Below, in pieces: positions 7,961 through 18,032 of a DNA stretch of 40,674 nucleotides; position 1 is the stretch's first letter, and each line of letters begins with the position of its first letter. The translations under genes and the position numbers were made by a program. The stretch covers positions 42,287-82,960 of the forward strand of contig NZ_ANBE01000038.1 in NCBI RefSeq assembly GCF_000341145.1. Direction: 5' to 3'. This stretch comes from Nocardiopsis xinjiangensis YIM 90004. GTDB lineage: Bacteria > Actinomycetota > Actinomycetes > Streptosporangiales > Streptosporangiaceae. The notes under the pieces were generated by a model. The model had not been told where the DNA came from. It made no database searches and worked only from the letters and a program-made list of their open reading frames with translations.

Positions 7961-8554
7961 ATGATCAACACGAGCGCGCTGCGAGAGACCCCTACTCTCG
8001 TCGGCAAGAGCGTGCGCCTGGTCCCTCTCTCGCCCGAGCACGCCGAGGACTACTTCGCTTCCGGTCTCGACGCCGAGATCCGCCGCCTCACGGGGACCCA
8101 CCGCCACCGCAGCTACGCCCAGGCCCAGACCTGGTGCGCGAGCCGGAGCCAGGACGAGGAGAGGCTCGACCTGGCCATCACCTCGGCCCTGGACGGCCGC
8201 TACATCGGTGACCTCTCCCTCTACGAGGTCGAACCCGAGAACGAGACCGCGGGGTACCGCATCGCGCTCTCGGCCCTGGAGTTCACCGGACGCGGTCTGG
8301 GGCGCGAGGCCACCGAACTGGTCCTGGAACACGCCTTCGAACGGATCGGGCTGCACCGCGTCTGGCTGCACGTGTACGCCTTCAACATGCGTGCGATCGC
8401 GGTCTACCGCTCCTGCGGTTTCGTCGTGGAGGGACGCCTGCGTGACGCACTGCTGTGGAAGGGACGCCGCCACGACTCCCTCCTCATGGGGGTCCTGCGC
8501 CATACCGTCTTGCTCGGGCGGGACCCCGGTTCTCTCTCCGAGCCGGGGTTGTGA
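7961..8554 (+). CDS. GNAT-family N-acetyltransferase (RimJ/RimL type)
   Basis: 197 residues. The start VGKSVRLVPLSPEHAEDYF, the strand YIGDLSLYEVEPENETAGYRI and the acetyl-CoA-binding segment FTGRGLGREATELVLEHAF are typical of the RimJ/RimL subgroup. GLHRVWLHVYAFNMRAIAVY and CGFVVEGRLRDALLWKG complete the fold. These enzymes acetylate N-termini or small amines; the substrate is unknown here. ATG 7961 has GGAAGG upstream. The gene is divergent from the MFS transporter, 224 bases away, and 100 bases ahead of the phosphoribosyltransferase gene, so it may be co-transcribed with it. Confidence 0.9.
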   Translation: MINTSALRETPTLVGKSVRLVPLSPEHAEDYFASGLDAEIRRLTGTHRHRSYAQAQTWCASRSQDEERLDLAITSALDGRYIGDLSLYEVEPENETAGYRIALSALEFTGRGLGREATELVLEHAFERIGLHRVWLHVYAFNMRAIAVYRSCGFVVEGRLRDALLWKGRRHDSLLMGVLRHTVLLGRDPGSLSEPGL

Positions 8555-8654
8555 ACGCGCTTTGCGGGGGTATGCCCGTAGGACTTTTCCAGCGGCCATC
8601 GAGCGCCGACGCGAGGAGCGGCGCCCCGCCCGTGCGCAGGCGCCGGAGGTGGAT

Positions 8655-9947
8655 ATGAACCCGGTACCCGTCTCGCTGCCCTTCACCGATCGGACCGAGG
8701 CCGGCCGCCGTCTGGCCGAACGGGTGCGTCCCCTGGCCGTGGACGACCCCGTCGTGTTGGCCCTGCCCAGGGGCGGGGTCCCGGTCGGTGCCGAACTCGC
8801 ACACGAACTCGGCCTCGACCTCGACGTGCTCATGGTGCGCAAGATCGGCCTGCCCGGTCGGCCCGAGGCCGGCGTGGGGGCCGTCGCCGAGGACGGACAC
8901 GTCTTCTACGACGACCGCGCTCTGGCCCGTATGCACGTGCCCCGGCAGGCCCTGGAACGCACGGTCGAGGACGAACGAGCCGAGCTGGCCCGCCGGACCA
9001 CCCTCTACCGGGGCGAGCGCCCCCTGCCCTCGGTGGCCGGTCGCGACTGTGTGGTCGTCGACGACGGTGTGGCCACCGGCGGAACGGCGCGCGCGGCCCT
9101 GCGCATGTTGCGGGCCCAGGCCCCGTCCCGATTGATCCTGGCCGTCCCGGTGGCCTCGCCCGAGGCCGTGGAGGTCCTGGGGCCGGAGGTCGACGAACTG
9201 GTCGTGCTGAGCGTTCCGGACAACTTCCGTGCGGTGGGGGACTGGTACCGCGAATTCGGTCAGCTCTCGGACGGCCATGTCACCGCGGTCCTGAGCGAGC
9301 ACGTCCGTGTGCGCGGCGCTCAGGAATCGGTGCGCGGTGTGCGGGTGCGGGCCGGACAGGTCTACCTGGACGGTGAACTCACCGTGCCGACGCCGTTGCG
9401 CGGTGCGGTGGTCATGGCTCTGGGGGAGGAAGGAAGTACCGATCCGCGGTGGAAGGCGGTGGCGGTGCTCCTGCGCCGGGCCGGCTACGCGACGCTGTCC
9501 TTGGACCTGTCGACCGGCCAGGAGCGGACGGAGGGCGGGGCCGAGGAGGGGCCGATGAGTGAACGGCTCAGTGCCGCGGTGACCTGGTTGCGCCACTCCA
9601 CCGACACTGCCGAGGGCCCCTTGGGGGTGCTGGGTTCGGGCACGGCCGCGCCGGTCGCGCTGTTCACCGCGGCCGAACGTGCCGGGGACGTGGGAGCGGT
9701 CGTGGTGCACGGCGGGCGCATCGACCGCGCCGAGGACAGCCTGGGCGGGGTGCGTGCTCCCGTGCTGGTGTTGTTGGAGAGCCGCGACTCCTTCGTGCGG
9801 GAGATCGGGGAGTGGGCGCGGGGCCGGTTGGGCGGTCCCAGCGACCTCACCGTTCTCGCGGGTACCGAAGAGCTGCTGCGCGGTGCGTGGGACTGGCGGC
9901 GGGTGGCCGCGGAGGCGGTGGCCTGGTTCGAGCGCCATCTGGCGTGA
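8655..9947 (+). CDS. Phosphoribosyltransferase-fold protein fused to a degenerate alpha/beta-hydrolase domain
   Basis: 430 residues in two parts. Residues 1-225 are a type-I phosphoribosyltransferase fold: ALPRGGVPVGAELA, a KIGLPGRPE segment, and the PRPP loop VVVDDGVATGGTARAA from about residue 133. Residues 235-430 resemble the dienelactone-hydrolase-like half that follows the PRTase domain in related actinobacterial proteins (Rv2030c-type architecture). The expected nucleophile elbow (G-x-S-x-G, usually GASTG) reads GSGTA, and the usual THLF-type histidine near the C-terminus is absent (GTEELLRGA). The hydrolase half therefore looks catalytically dead. The substrate is unknown. The ribosome site GGAGG lies 5 bases before ATG 8655. 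The gene ends at a strong hairpin shared with whiB. Confidence 0.87.
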   Translation: MNPVPVSLPFTDRTEAGRRLAERVRPLAVDDPVVLALPRGGVPVGAELAHELGLDLDVLMVRKIGLPGRPEAGVGAVAEDGHVFYDDRALARMHVPRQALERTVEDERAELARRTTLYRGERPLPSVAGRDCVVVDDGVATGGTARAALRMLRAQAPSRLILAVPVASPEAVEVLGPEVDELVVLSVPDNFRAVGDWYREFGQLSDGHVTAVLSEHVRVRGAQESVRGVRVRAGQVYLDGELTVPTPLRGAVVMALGEEGSTDPRWKAVAVLLRRAGYATLSLDLSTGQERTEGGAEEGPMSERLSAAVTWLRHSTDTAEGPLGVLGSGTAAPVALFTAAERAGDVGAVVVHGGRIDRAEDSLGGVRAPVLVLLESRDSFVREIGEWARGRLGGPSDLTVLAGTEELLRGAWDWRRVAAEAVAWFERHLA

Positions 9948-9964
9948 GGGATCCGGACGTGAAA

Positions 9965-10012
9965 GAACCCGCGGCGCCGCCGACGTAGGTTCGTCGGGGG
10001 CGCCGCGGGTTC
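9965..10012. terminator. Bidirectional terminator between PRTase fusion and WhiB gene
   Basis: 14-bp perfect outer stem GAACCCGCGGCGCC (9965-9978) with 9999-10012, and an inner 6-bp stem CCGACG (9980-9985) with CGTCGG (9992-9997). It sits between convergent genes. Confidence 0.85.
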
Positions 10013-10059
10013 ATTCGGGGCCGGGGCCACCGGGGAGCTCTGTGTCTGCCGACGACGAG

Positions 10060-10359
10060 TCAGGCAGCGTTGGCGCGGCGCATGCGGCGGCGGCGCTCGG
10101 AAGCGCGCTCGTCCTCATTGAGGCCGCCCCAGGTTCCGTACTTCTCCGGACGCGAGATCGCATAGTCCAGGCAGTCGGTCCGAACCGGGCAGGCCGCGCA
10201 GATCTCCTTGGCCTTGCGCTCTCGGATCTCCCGCTCGGGCTGGCGTTCGCCGTCGGGTCCGAAGAAGAGCACAAGGTCCTCGCCCCGGCACGCGGCGGCA
10301 TCCTGCCACCCCCAGCTCGGGCGGGGGCGCAGTGCGGCCTGCCGACGTACCTGAGACAT
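10060..10359 (-). CDS. WhiB-family [4Fe-4S] transcriptional regulator
   Basis: 99 residues. The four iron-sulfur cysteines are C24, C54, C57 and C63 (AACRGED, then CAACPVRTDC). They are followed by the WhiB turn GTWGGL and a basic C-terminal helix ERRRRMRRANAA expected to contact DNA or the sigma factor. WhiB-like proteins bind the principal sigma factor and regulate development, redox and drug responses in actinobacteria. I cannot place it in a named WhiB class with confidence. ATG 10357-10359 has GAGGTGG upstream. A promoter-like GTGACT, 18 bases, TACTAG is visible further upstream on the minus strand. Monocistronic. Confidence 0.93.
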   Translation of the reverse strand: MSQVRRQAALRPRPSWGWQDAAACRGEDLVLFFGPDGERQPEREIRERKAKEICAACPVRTDCLDYAISRPEKYGTWGGLNEDERASERRRRMRRANAA

Positions 10360-11062
10360 GCTTGAACCACCTCTACTGAAATCACTAGTAAGCTGTCGAA
10401 AAAGCTTCAGTCACCAAAAAAGTTCGTCATGCGACGCGAGCTCACTCCGCACGACGCAAACGCCGAGCGATACGAACGATGTTCCCCGGTGTGGTTGAGA
10501 CCACGAGAAGCACAGGCCTGACCGGCAGTGAATCCGAAGGGCGGAGTGCTCTCACGCGAAGGCGGCGGAGGCGGTGACAGGCCTCCGTCCGAGCCGGTAC
10601 GTAATCATGCCATCCCCACTCCCGCTCGTGCACGGGGGGTAGGGAAATTACTCACACAACCGTTACCGAAACCTGACGCCTTGCAGTTGATCTCTGGCCG
10701 TTTGTCCGAGTTCGTCCTTTATCGCGGGAGTGAGTCCCTCACGAAGGACACCGCACATCGTATGGTGCGATGTCCCGGCTGCCTAGGGGCCCCTGCTGAT
10801 GCGCCGATCACATTACGGTCCCAATGCTTGGTCAAGTTTGGGTATGGCCGTATGTCCTCACGCAGGGCAGCCGGTGTCGAGGGTGTGCTGGAGCGCTCGT
10901 GAGCCGCGGCCCCTAGGGGAAGGGCCAGGGGCGCGGCCCGGAACAGGTCGTGGCACCGTCGCGTCACAGACGGTAGAAACACACGAGTGCGGCATGCTCC
11001 GGATTCCCCTGCCGCACGCATCCACTCCCAGTGCGGGGACCCGAACAAGGAGACAAGACACC
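10360..11062. other. Long intergenic region, no supported gene
   Basis: About 700 bases between the divergent whiB-like and yccF-like genes. GC is locally lower than in the genes. It contains small inverted repeats: GTGAG-TCC-CTCAC (10730-10742) nested within GTCCTT (10714-10719)/AAGGAC (10744-10749), and ACATCG (10755-10760)/CGATGT about 7 bases later. No tRNA cloverleaf and no convincing short coding frame was found. It may hold a small RNA or regulatory sites for either gene. Confidence 0.4.
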
Positions 11063-11470
11063 GTGGCCCTCTTGCGGCTCATCCTCAACATCATCTGGAT
11101 CTTCGTCGCCGGCTTCTGGCTGGCGGTCGGATACGTCGTCGCCGGCCTCATCTGCTGCGTGCTCATCGTGACGATCCCTTTCGGCGTCGCGTCCTTCCGC
11201 ATGGCCAGCTACGCCATCTGGCCCTTCGGACGCGACCTCGTCCGCCGGGAGAGCGCCGGCGGTGTCAGCACGGTCGGCAACATCATCTGGGTGATCGTCG
11301 CCGGCTGGTGGCTGACCATCGGCCACATCGCCACCGCCCTGGGGCTGGCGGTCACCATCATCGGCATCCCCATGGCCTGGGCCTCGCTCAAGATGATCCC
11401 GGTCGCCCTCGCTCCCTTCGGCAACGAGATCGTCAGTTCCGGCAGCCCCCGGGAACCCTGGCAGTTCTGA
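11063..11470 (+). CDS. YccF-domain inner-membrane protein
   Basis: 135 residues built of two similar hydrophobic halves. LRLILNIIWIFVAGFWLAVG, IVTIPFGVASFRMA and WPFGRDLV recur as VGNIIWVIVAGWWLTIGH, IIGIPMAWASLKMI and APFGNEIV. This internal duplication is the hallmark of YccF (DUF307) proteins, whose role is unknown. Starts at GTG 11063 with AAGGAG about 10 bases upstream. The AI-2E-family transporter gene follows after 123 bases on the same strand. Confidence 0.88.
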   Translation: MALLRLILNIIWIFVAGFWLAVGYVVAGLICCVLIVTIPFGVASFRMASYAIWPFGRDLVRRESAGGVSTVGNIIWVIVAGWWLTIGHIATALGLAVTIIGIPMAWASLKMIPVALAPFGNEIVSSGSPREPWQF

Positions 11471-11593
11471 GGCCGTTGGCCCTGGGGCCGGATCGGGCAG
11501 AACCGGACCTGAACTCCACGCATCCCCCTCCACAACACACGTCGCCGTTCCCTCCGGCGGCCCCCGCGTGACAGAGCAGAGAATGGAGTCCAT

Positions 11594-12895
11594 GTGCAAG
11601 CCCAGCGGCCGGGAGTGTGGGCGCTCCTGAAGAAGTGGTTGGAGGCTCGCCGGATCAGAGCTGAGCGCCGGAAGCAGTTGGATGCCGAGGAGGCCGCTTC
11701 CGCTCAGGAGGAGACCAAGACGGCGGCCGAGGCCGCGGAGGAAGGCGACGACGTCGGCGCGGAGGACCTGCTCCGGAGCATCAGCGACGCCTCCTGGCGT
11801 GTGCTGATCATCGGTGTGGTCATCGGTCTGCTGCTGTACGGGCTCGCCTACATCTGGGTCGTCACCCTTCCGGTGATCATCGCGGTCTTCATCACCGCAC
11901 TGCTGATGCCTCTCGTGCTCTTCCTGCGCCGGAAGGGGCTCGGCCGCGGACCGTCGACGACCCTGGCCATGGTCACCGGACTGGTGGTCCTCAGCGGGGT
12001 CGTCTCTCTGATCGTCACCCCCGCCATGCAGGGCTTCGGCGGACTCGTCGCCAGTGTCTCCAGTGCCGTCAACGAACTCCGTGACCTCCAAGTACCGTTC
12101 GGCCTGGACCCGGGGCTGTTCACCGAACTGGTCGACCAGGCCTGGGAGCAGATCCAGAGCACGGTCAGCGAGAACCAGAGCCAGCTGGTGAGCGGGGCGC
12201 TCACGGCGGGCTCGGCCGTGGTCCAGGTGCTCATCGGTCTCATCCTGGCCATCGTGCTGACCGTCTACTTCCTGCACGCCGGCGACAAGTTGATGGACTG
12301 GTTCACCACGCTGCTGCCCCCCAAGTCCCGTCCGGGCCTGCGCCACGCGAGCAGGGTCGCCTACGACGTGATGGGCCGGTACGTGCGCGGTGTGGCGATG
12401 GTCGGCGTCTTCGACGCCTTCTTCATCGGCATCGTGTTGCTCATCGTCCTGGAGCCGAGCCTGGCCATCCCGCTGATCGTGCTGACCTTCATCGGTGCGT
12501 TCCTGCCGGTGATCGGTGCCTTCGCCACGGGCATCCTCGCCGCGCTGGTGACGTTCGTCGCCGAGGGGTGGATCGCCGCACTGGTCGTCACCATCGGTGT
12601 CATCGTGGTGCAGCAGTTGGAGAGCAACTTGTTCGCGCCCCGTATCTACGGGCAGGCGTTGGAACTGCCTTCCGCGGTCGTGCTGTTGGCCATCTCCATC
12701 GGTGCCATCGTCGGCAACATCCCCGGGATGTTCCTGGCGACCCCGATCGCGGCGGTCGTCGCGGCGCTCCTGAGGAACCGGCCCTCCAGCAGGACCGACC
12801 CACACGAGGAGGTCGAGGCCGCCGGGGAAAGCAGCCCCGGTGCGAGGGCCGCGGCCCGGACCGCCTCGGCCGAGCGCGGGCCGGAGGAGAACTGA
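11594..12895 (+). CDS. AI-2E family (PerM-like) transporter
   Basis: 433 residues. A charged cytoplasmic N-terminus (to about residue 65, rich in Glu/Ala/Arg) is followed by eight or so membrane helices. The layout matches the family: paired N-terminal helices, a long soluble segment with VSSAVNELRDLQVPFGLDPG, then VYFLHAGDKLMDWFTTLLPP and the C-terminal QQLESNLFAPRIYGQALELP signature. Members have been proposed to export AI-2 or act as Na+/H+ antiporters; neither is implied here. GTG 11594 has GGAG 5 bases upstream. Confidence 0.9.
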   Translation: MQAQRPGVWALLKKWLEARRIRAERRKQLDAEEAASAQEETKTAAEAAEEGDDVGAEDLLRSISDASWRVLIIGVVIGLLLYGLAYIWVVTLPVIIAVFITALLMPLVLFLRRKGLGRGPSTTLAMVTGLVVLSGVVSLIVTPAMQGFGGLVASVSSAVNELRDLQVPFGLDPGLFTELVDQAWEQIQSTVSENQSQLVSGALTAGSAVVQVLIGLILAIVLTVYFLHAGDKLMDWFTTLLPPKSRPGLRHASRVAYDVMGRYVRGVAMVGVFDAFFIGIVLLIVLEPSLAIPLIVLTFIGAFLPVIGAFATGILAALVTFVAEGWIAALVVTIGVIVVQQLESNLFAPRIYGQALELPSAVVLLAISIGAIVGNIPGMFLATPIAAVVAALLRNRPSSRTDPHEEVEAAGESSPGARAAARTASAERGPEEN

Positions 12896-13178
12896 AGCGG
12901 GCCCCGGCGCGACGTACGTAGGGAATGAGCCGGTCCCCGCACTCGTTGGCCGCAGGTGCGGGGGCCGGGCCATGGACGAAAACCCCAGGTCCTGTTCGGT
13001 GGACACCTTCCGCCGCGAGCGGCGCAGCAGGTGATCGGGTGCCTGCCGAGCAGACCCAGACAAGGCCTCGGCCTTCTGCGGTTAGGCTGGGCGGGTTGCC
13101 CAGATCCCGCCCTTTCCGGGGCCGCGCTCGGGCCACCGCACACGTATCCGTCACCCCACCGCCGAGGAAGCTCCACCC

Positions 13179-14777
<1,599 letters not shown>

Positions 14778-14827
14778 GGCGTTCCCTGCACTAGGGTGGT
14801 GCTCTCCGGCAGAAGGGGTGAGGGTCC

Positions 14828-15034
14828 GTGGGTGAGGCTCCCAGAAGGGGTGCGCCGGTCTCGGCCGAGGGCGACGACGAACTGGCCGCCGAGCTCAGGC
14901 GCCGCTACGACGCGGGTGAGAGCATCCGTTCGCTGTGCGCCGCCACCGGCCGTTCCTACGGGTACGTGCGCCGGCGTCTGAAGGAGTCCGGGGCCGCGCT
15001 GCGCGGCCGCGGCGGCGACACCCGCACCGCCTGA
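14828..15034 (+). CDS. Small helix-turn-helix protein
   Basis: 68 residues. The centre (LAAELRRRYDAGESIRSLCAATGRSYGYVRRRLKESG, split: RYDAGESIRSLCAATGR and SYGYVRRRL) has the spacing of a helix-turn-helix, as in small actinobacterial DNA-binding proteins. The tail is basic. GTG 14828 follows a GAGGG ribosome site. It lies 50 bases after the ABC-F gene and 80 before the crotonase-family gene, suggesting one operon. Its target is unknown. Confidence 0.8.
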   Translation: MGEAPRRGAPVSAEGDDELAAELRRRYDAGESIRSLCAATGRSYGYVRRRLKESGAALRGRGGDTRTA

Positions 15035-15114
15035 CCACAGGGCCGGGTGCGCCGCCCCGCTCCAAGTTACTGGGGAGTATTGTCGTGGCTCTCGACCGAA
15101 ACGACGGAGGAACC

Positions 15115-15945
15115 ATGGCACAGGACCCCAACGCGCACGAGACCCTGCCCACCGAGGAGGAACTCGGCCGGGCCGGGCTCGAACTCACCGTCGACGGGCG
15201 CGTGGCCCACCTGACCATCAGCCGCCCCGAGCGGCGCAACGCCATGACCGGGCGCACCTGGACCACGATGGCGCGCATCGGCAGCGCCCTGCCCGAGGAC
15301 GTGCGTGTGGTGGTCCTGTCCGGTAGGGGCGACACCTTCTCCGCCGGGATCGACCTCAACATGTTCACCCCCGAGGGTGTGGACGGCGAGCGCTCGATCG
15401 TGGCCGGTCTGGCCGACGGCTCGGCCGACGAGGAGGACCTGGATTCCTACATCGCCGAACTGCAGGCCGGCTTCACCTGGCTGCGCCGCCCCGACCTCGT
15501 CACCGTCGCCGCCGTGCGCGGCCACGCCATCGGTGCCGGGTTCCAGCTCGCTCTCTCCTGCGACCTGCGCATCCTCGCCGACGACGCCAAGTTCTGCATG
15601 AAGGAGACCGCCTTGGGCTTGGTGCCCGACCTGACCGGCACCAAGCCGCTGGTCGACATCGTCGGCGTGCACCGTGCCACCGAGATCTGCCTGACCGCCC
15701 GCCGGGTCGAGGCCGAGGAGGCCGGCGAACTCGGCCTGGCCACCCTCGTCGTGCCCGCCGACGAGCTCGACGGGGCGGTCTCCGACGCCGTCACCGCGCT
15801 CCTGGAACTCGACCCCGGCGCAGCCGCCGCCACCAAGGGGCTCCTGCAGGCGGCCCCCGGGCACGGCCTCGAGGAGCAGGCGGCCGCCGAGCGCCGTGCC
15901 CAGATCGGCCGGCTCACCGTCCTCGCCCAGGGCATGGCCGACTGA
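15115..15945 (+). CDS. Enoyl-CoA hydratase/isomerase (crotonase) family protein
   Basis: 276 residues. Crotonase-fold features are present: VAHLTISRPERRNAMTG, the oxyanion-hole segments SAGIDLNMF and GHAIGAGFQLALSCDLRI, and KETALGLVPDLTG. By alignment from memory with rat enoyl-CoA hydratase, the position of catalytic Glu164 is kept (KE), while Glu144 (GGGCE) is replaced by Gln (GAGFQ) and an Asp appears in VPDLTG. A simple hydratase is thus less likely than an isomerase or other crotonase chemistry; the substrate is unknown. GGAGG lies 4 bases before ATG 15115. Confidence 0.88.
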   Translation: MAQDPNAHETLPTEEELGRAGLELTVDGRVAHLTISRPERRNAMTGRTWTTMARIGSALPEDVRVVVLSGRGDTFSAGIDLNMFTPEGVDGERSIVAGLADGSADEEDLDSYIAELQAGFTWLRRPDLVTVAAVRGHAIGAGFQLALSCDLRILADDAKFCMKETALGLVPDLTGTKPLVDIVGVHRATEICLTARRVEAEEAGELGLATLVVPADELDGAVSDAVTALLELDPGAAAATKGLLQAAPGHGLEEQAAAERRAQIGRLTVLAQGMAD

Positions 15946-16305
15946 CCCCGAAAGGGCAGGGCCGACCGGCCCCGAAAAGGCTCGGGGCGGGCGAGGAGAC
16001 CCGTATCACCGGGAAAGAGGCCCGTCCCGTCCCCGTTCCCGAGGGATCTCTAGTAAGCTGCCGAAGGCGGTCGATCGAAAGTCGTGCGCATCCGAGCGCG
16101 CCAGGCCGTCCAGACGCGGAAAGAGGCGTCGCCGATGATTTCGGCGCCGCGCTTGTCACCCGAGTGAGCGCAGAGCCCTGTGATGAACGGGGTCCGTTTC
16201 CGCGTTCGATTCAGGCGCGTTTGTGTGATTTCTTCGCTGAGGCCGTTCGGCCTGCGCGAAGCCTTCCTCGAAACGCCGCCACACTATGAGGAAGGTAAAC
16301 GTCAC
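15946..16305. other. Intergenic region / 5' leader of the DEAD-box helicase gene
   Basis: 360 bases. Two small hairpins occur in tandem: GACGC (16113-16117)/GCGTC (16126-16130) and CGCCGA (16130-16135)/TCGGCG (16141-16146); they share a base so cannot both be fully formed. Long structured leaders are common before cold-inducible DEAD-box helicase genes. No gene was found. Confidence 0.4.
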
Positions 16306-17829
16306 TTGACGGACACTGCCGTAGAGCCTGCCTTCGACAACCTCGGTCTTCCTGACGAGATCGTCGGCGCGCTGGCCAAGAACGGTGTGACCACCCCGTT
16401 CCCGATCCAGGCCGCCACCATCCCCGATGCCATCGAGGGGACCGACGTCCTCGGCTGCGGCCGCACCGGATCGGGCAAGACCCTGGCCTTCGGCCTGCCG
16501 GTCCTGATGCGCACTGCCGAGCGCCGTGCCGCCAGCACCCGTCCCCGGGCGCTGATCCTGGTTCCCACCCGCGAGCTCGCCCACCAGGGCCGCGACGCCC
16601 TCCGTGAGTACGCCCGTGTGCTCGGCGTGCGTGTGGGCGACGTCGTCGGAGGCAGCTCCTACACCCGCCAGATCAACGAGCTGCGCCGTGGTGTCGAGGT
16701 CCTCGTCGCCACCCCCGGCCGCCTCACCGACCTCATCGAGCAGGGCGCCTGCGACCTGAGCGACGTGGAGATCTCGGTCCTGGACGAGGCCGACCAGATG
16801 TGCGACATGGGATTCATGCCGCAGGTCAGCGAGCTCTTGGACCAGGTCCGCCCCGACGGCCAGACGCTGCTGTTCTCCGCCACGCTCGACGGTGACGTCG
16901 ACAAGCTGGTGCGCAAGTACATGAACAACCCGCGCACCCACTCGGTCGACCCGCCCGTCTCGCAGGTCACGACCATGGAGCACCACCTGCTCAAGGTCCT
17001 GCCGCGTGACAAGAACAAGATCGTCTCGCAGATCGCCGCGCGTGAGGGCCGCACCCTCCTGTTCGTGCGTTCCAAGCACCGTGCCGACAGCATCAGCGAG
17101 CAGCTCGTCCAGCTCGGTGTTCCGTGCGCCTCCCTGCACGGCGGCAAGACCCAGAGCGTGCGCACCCGCACCCTCGCCAAGTTCCGCGAGGGTCGCATCC
17201 AGACGTTGGTCGCCACCGACGTCGCCGCCCGCGGCATCCACGTCGACGGCATCGACATGGTCGTCAACGTCGACCTGCCCACCGGACACAAGGACTACCT
17301 GCACCGCGGCGGCCGCACCGCCCGCGCCGGTTCTTCCGGTTCGGTGGTCTCCCTGGTCCAGCCCAACCAGCGCCGTATGGCCCGCCGCCTCATCAACGAT
17401 GCCGGCGTCGAGGCCAAGCAGCACCTGGTCAACCCGGGCGATGACCTGCTCAGCAGCGTGACCGGGGCCCAGGAGCCCTCCGGTGAGCCCTGGATCGAGC
17501 CGCCCGAGCCCGAGCGCCCCCGTCGCGGTCGCGGCCGTGGCGGTCCGCGCCGGAGCGGCGGCTACCGCGGTGGTGGCGGCGGCGGTGGCTACCGCGGCGG
17601 CAAGCGCGGTGGCCCCCGGGGCGACCGCGAGGGCGGCCCCCGGGGCGGTTATCGGGAAGACCGCCGTGAGGGCGGATACCGGGGCGACCGCGACGGCGGC
17701 CCCCGCAACGAGGGCGGCCCGCGTGGCGAGCGCCGCGGCGGATACCGGGGCGACCGCAGGAACGACCGTCGCGGGGACAACCGCGGTGGATACCGCGGTG
17801 ACCGCCGCGACTCCGCACCGCAGCACTAG
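16306..17829 (+). CDS. DEAD-box RNA helicase with RGG-rich tail
   Basis: 507 residues. Helicase motifs run in order: Q motif (FDNLGLPDEIVGAL ending TPFPIQ), motif I GCGRTGSGKT, Ia PTRELAHQG, motif II DEAD (VLDEADQM), motif III FSATLD, motif V VATDVAARGIHV, and motif VI HRGGRTARAG. From about residue 400 the tail is Arg/Gly-rich with many RGG and RGGYRGDR-like repeats, which bind RNA non-specifically. Likely roles are mRNA turnover, ribosome assembly and cold adaptation. I chose TTG 16306 (LTDTAVEPAF), which has GAGGAAGG 10 bases upstream; an earlier in-frame start would add 42 residues without family character. A strong terminator follows. Confidence 0.9.
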   Translation: MTDTAVEPAFDNLGLPDEIVGALAKNGVTTPFPIQAATIPDAIEGTDVLGCGRTGSGKTLAFGLPVLMRTAERRAASTRPRALILVPTRELAHQGRDALREYARVLGVRVGDVVGGSSYTRQINELRRGVEVLVATPGRLTDLIEQGACDLSDVEISVLDEADQMCDMGFMPQVSELLDQVRPDGQTLLFSATLDGDVDKLVRKYMNNPRTHSVDPPVSQVTTMEHHLLKVLPRDKNKIVSQIAAREGRTLLFVRSKHRADSISEQLVQLGVPCASLHGGKTQSVRTRTLAKFREGRIQTLVATDVAARGIHVDGIDMVVNVDLPTGHKDYLHRGGRTARAGSSGSVVSLVQPNQRRMARRLINDAGVEAKQHLVNPGDDLLSSVTGAQEPSGEPWIEPPEPERPRRGRGRGGPRRSGGYRGGGGGGGYRGGKRGGPRGDREGGPRGGYREDRREGGYRGDRDGGPRNEGGPRGERRGGYRGDRRNDRRGDNRGGYRGDRRDSAPQH

Positions 17830-17850
17830 GCGGAGCTCAGAAGTAGCACC

Positions 17851-17893
17851 GAAGGGGCCCGTTCCCGGCAAAGAGCCGGGGGCGGGCCCCTTC
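17851..17893 (+). terminator. Rho-independent-type terminator after the helicase gene
   Basis: 11-bp stem GAAGGGGCCCG (17851-17861) with CGGGCCCCTTC (17883-17893), and inner 6-bp stem CCCGGC (17864-17869)/GCCGGG (17875-17880). Only a short T-rich stretch follows, as is usual in high-GC actinomycetes. Confidence 0.85.
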
Positions 17894-18032
17894 GGCCTTT
17901 CCCAGTGGTGTTTTGCGCTCCTTTACCGCGCATTCGCGTGTTCGAGCCCGAGTCACGGGATCCGGGCGTGGACAGTTGCGGGAAACCCCGATTCCCGCAT
18001 TCGGGACCGGCACGCCACCTGAAGGGGAAAGC

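Noticed and set aside
10385-10400. CTAGTAAGCTGTCGAA, nearly repeated (15 of 16) at 16050-16065
   Set aside because: One-mismatch 16-mers are expected several times by chance in 40 kb, and the two sites lie differently with respect to their genes.
10442-10633. 63-codon minus-strand frame in the whiB upstream gap
   Set aside because: Arg-rich, no ribosome site and no recognisable fold; could be chance.
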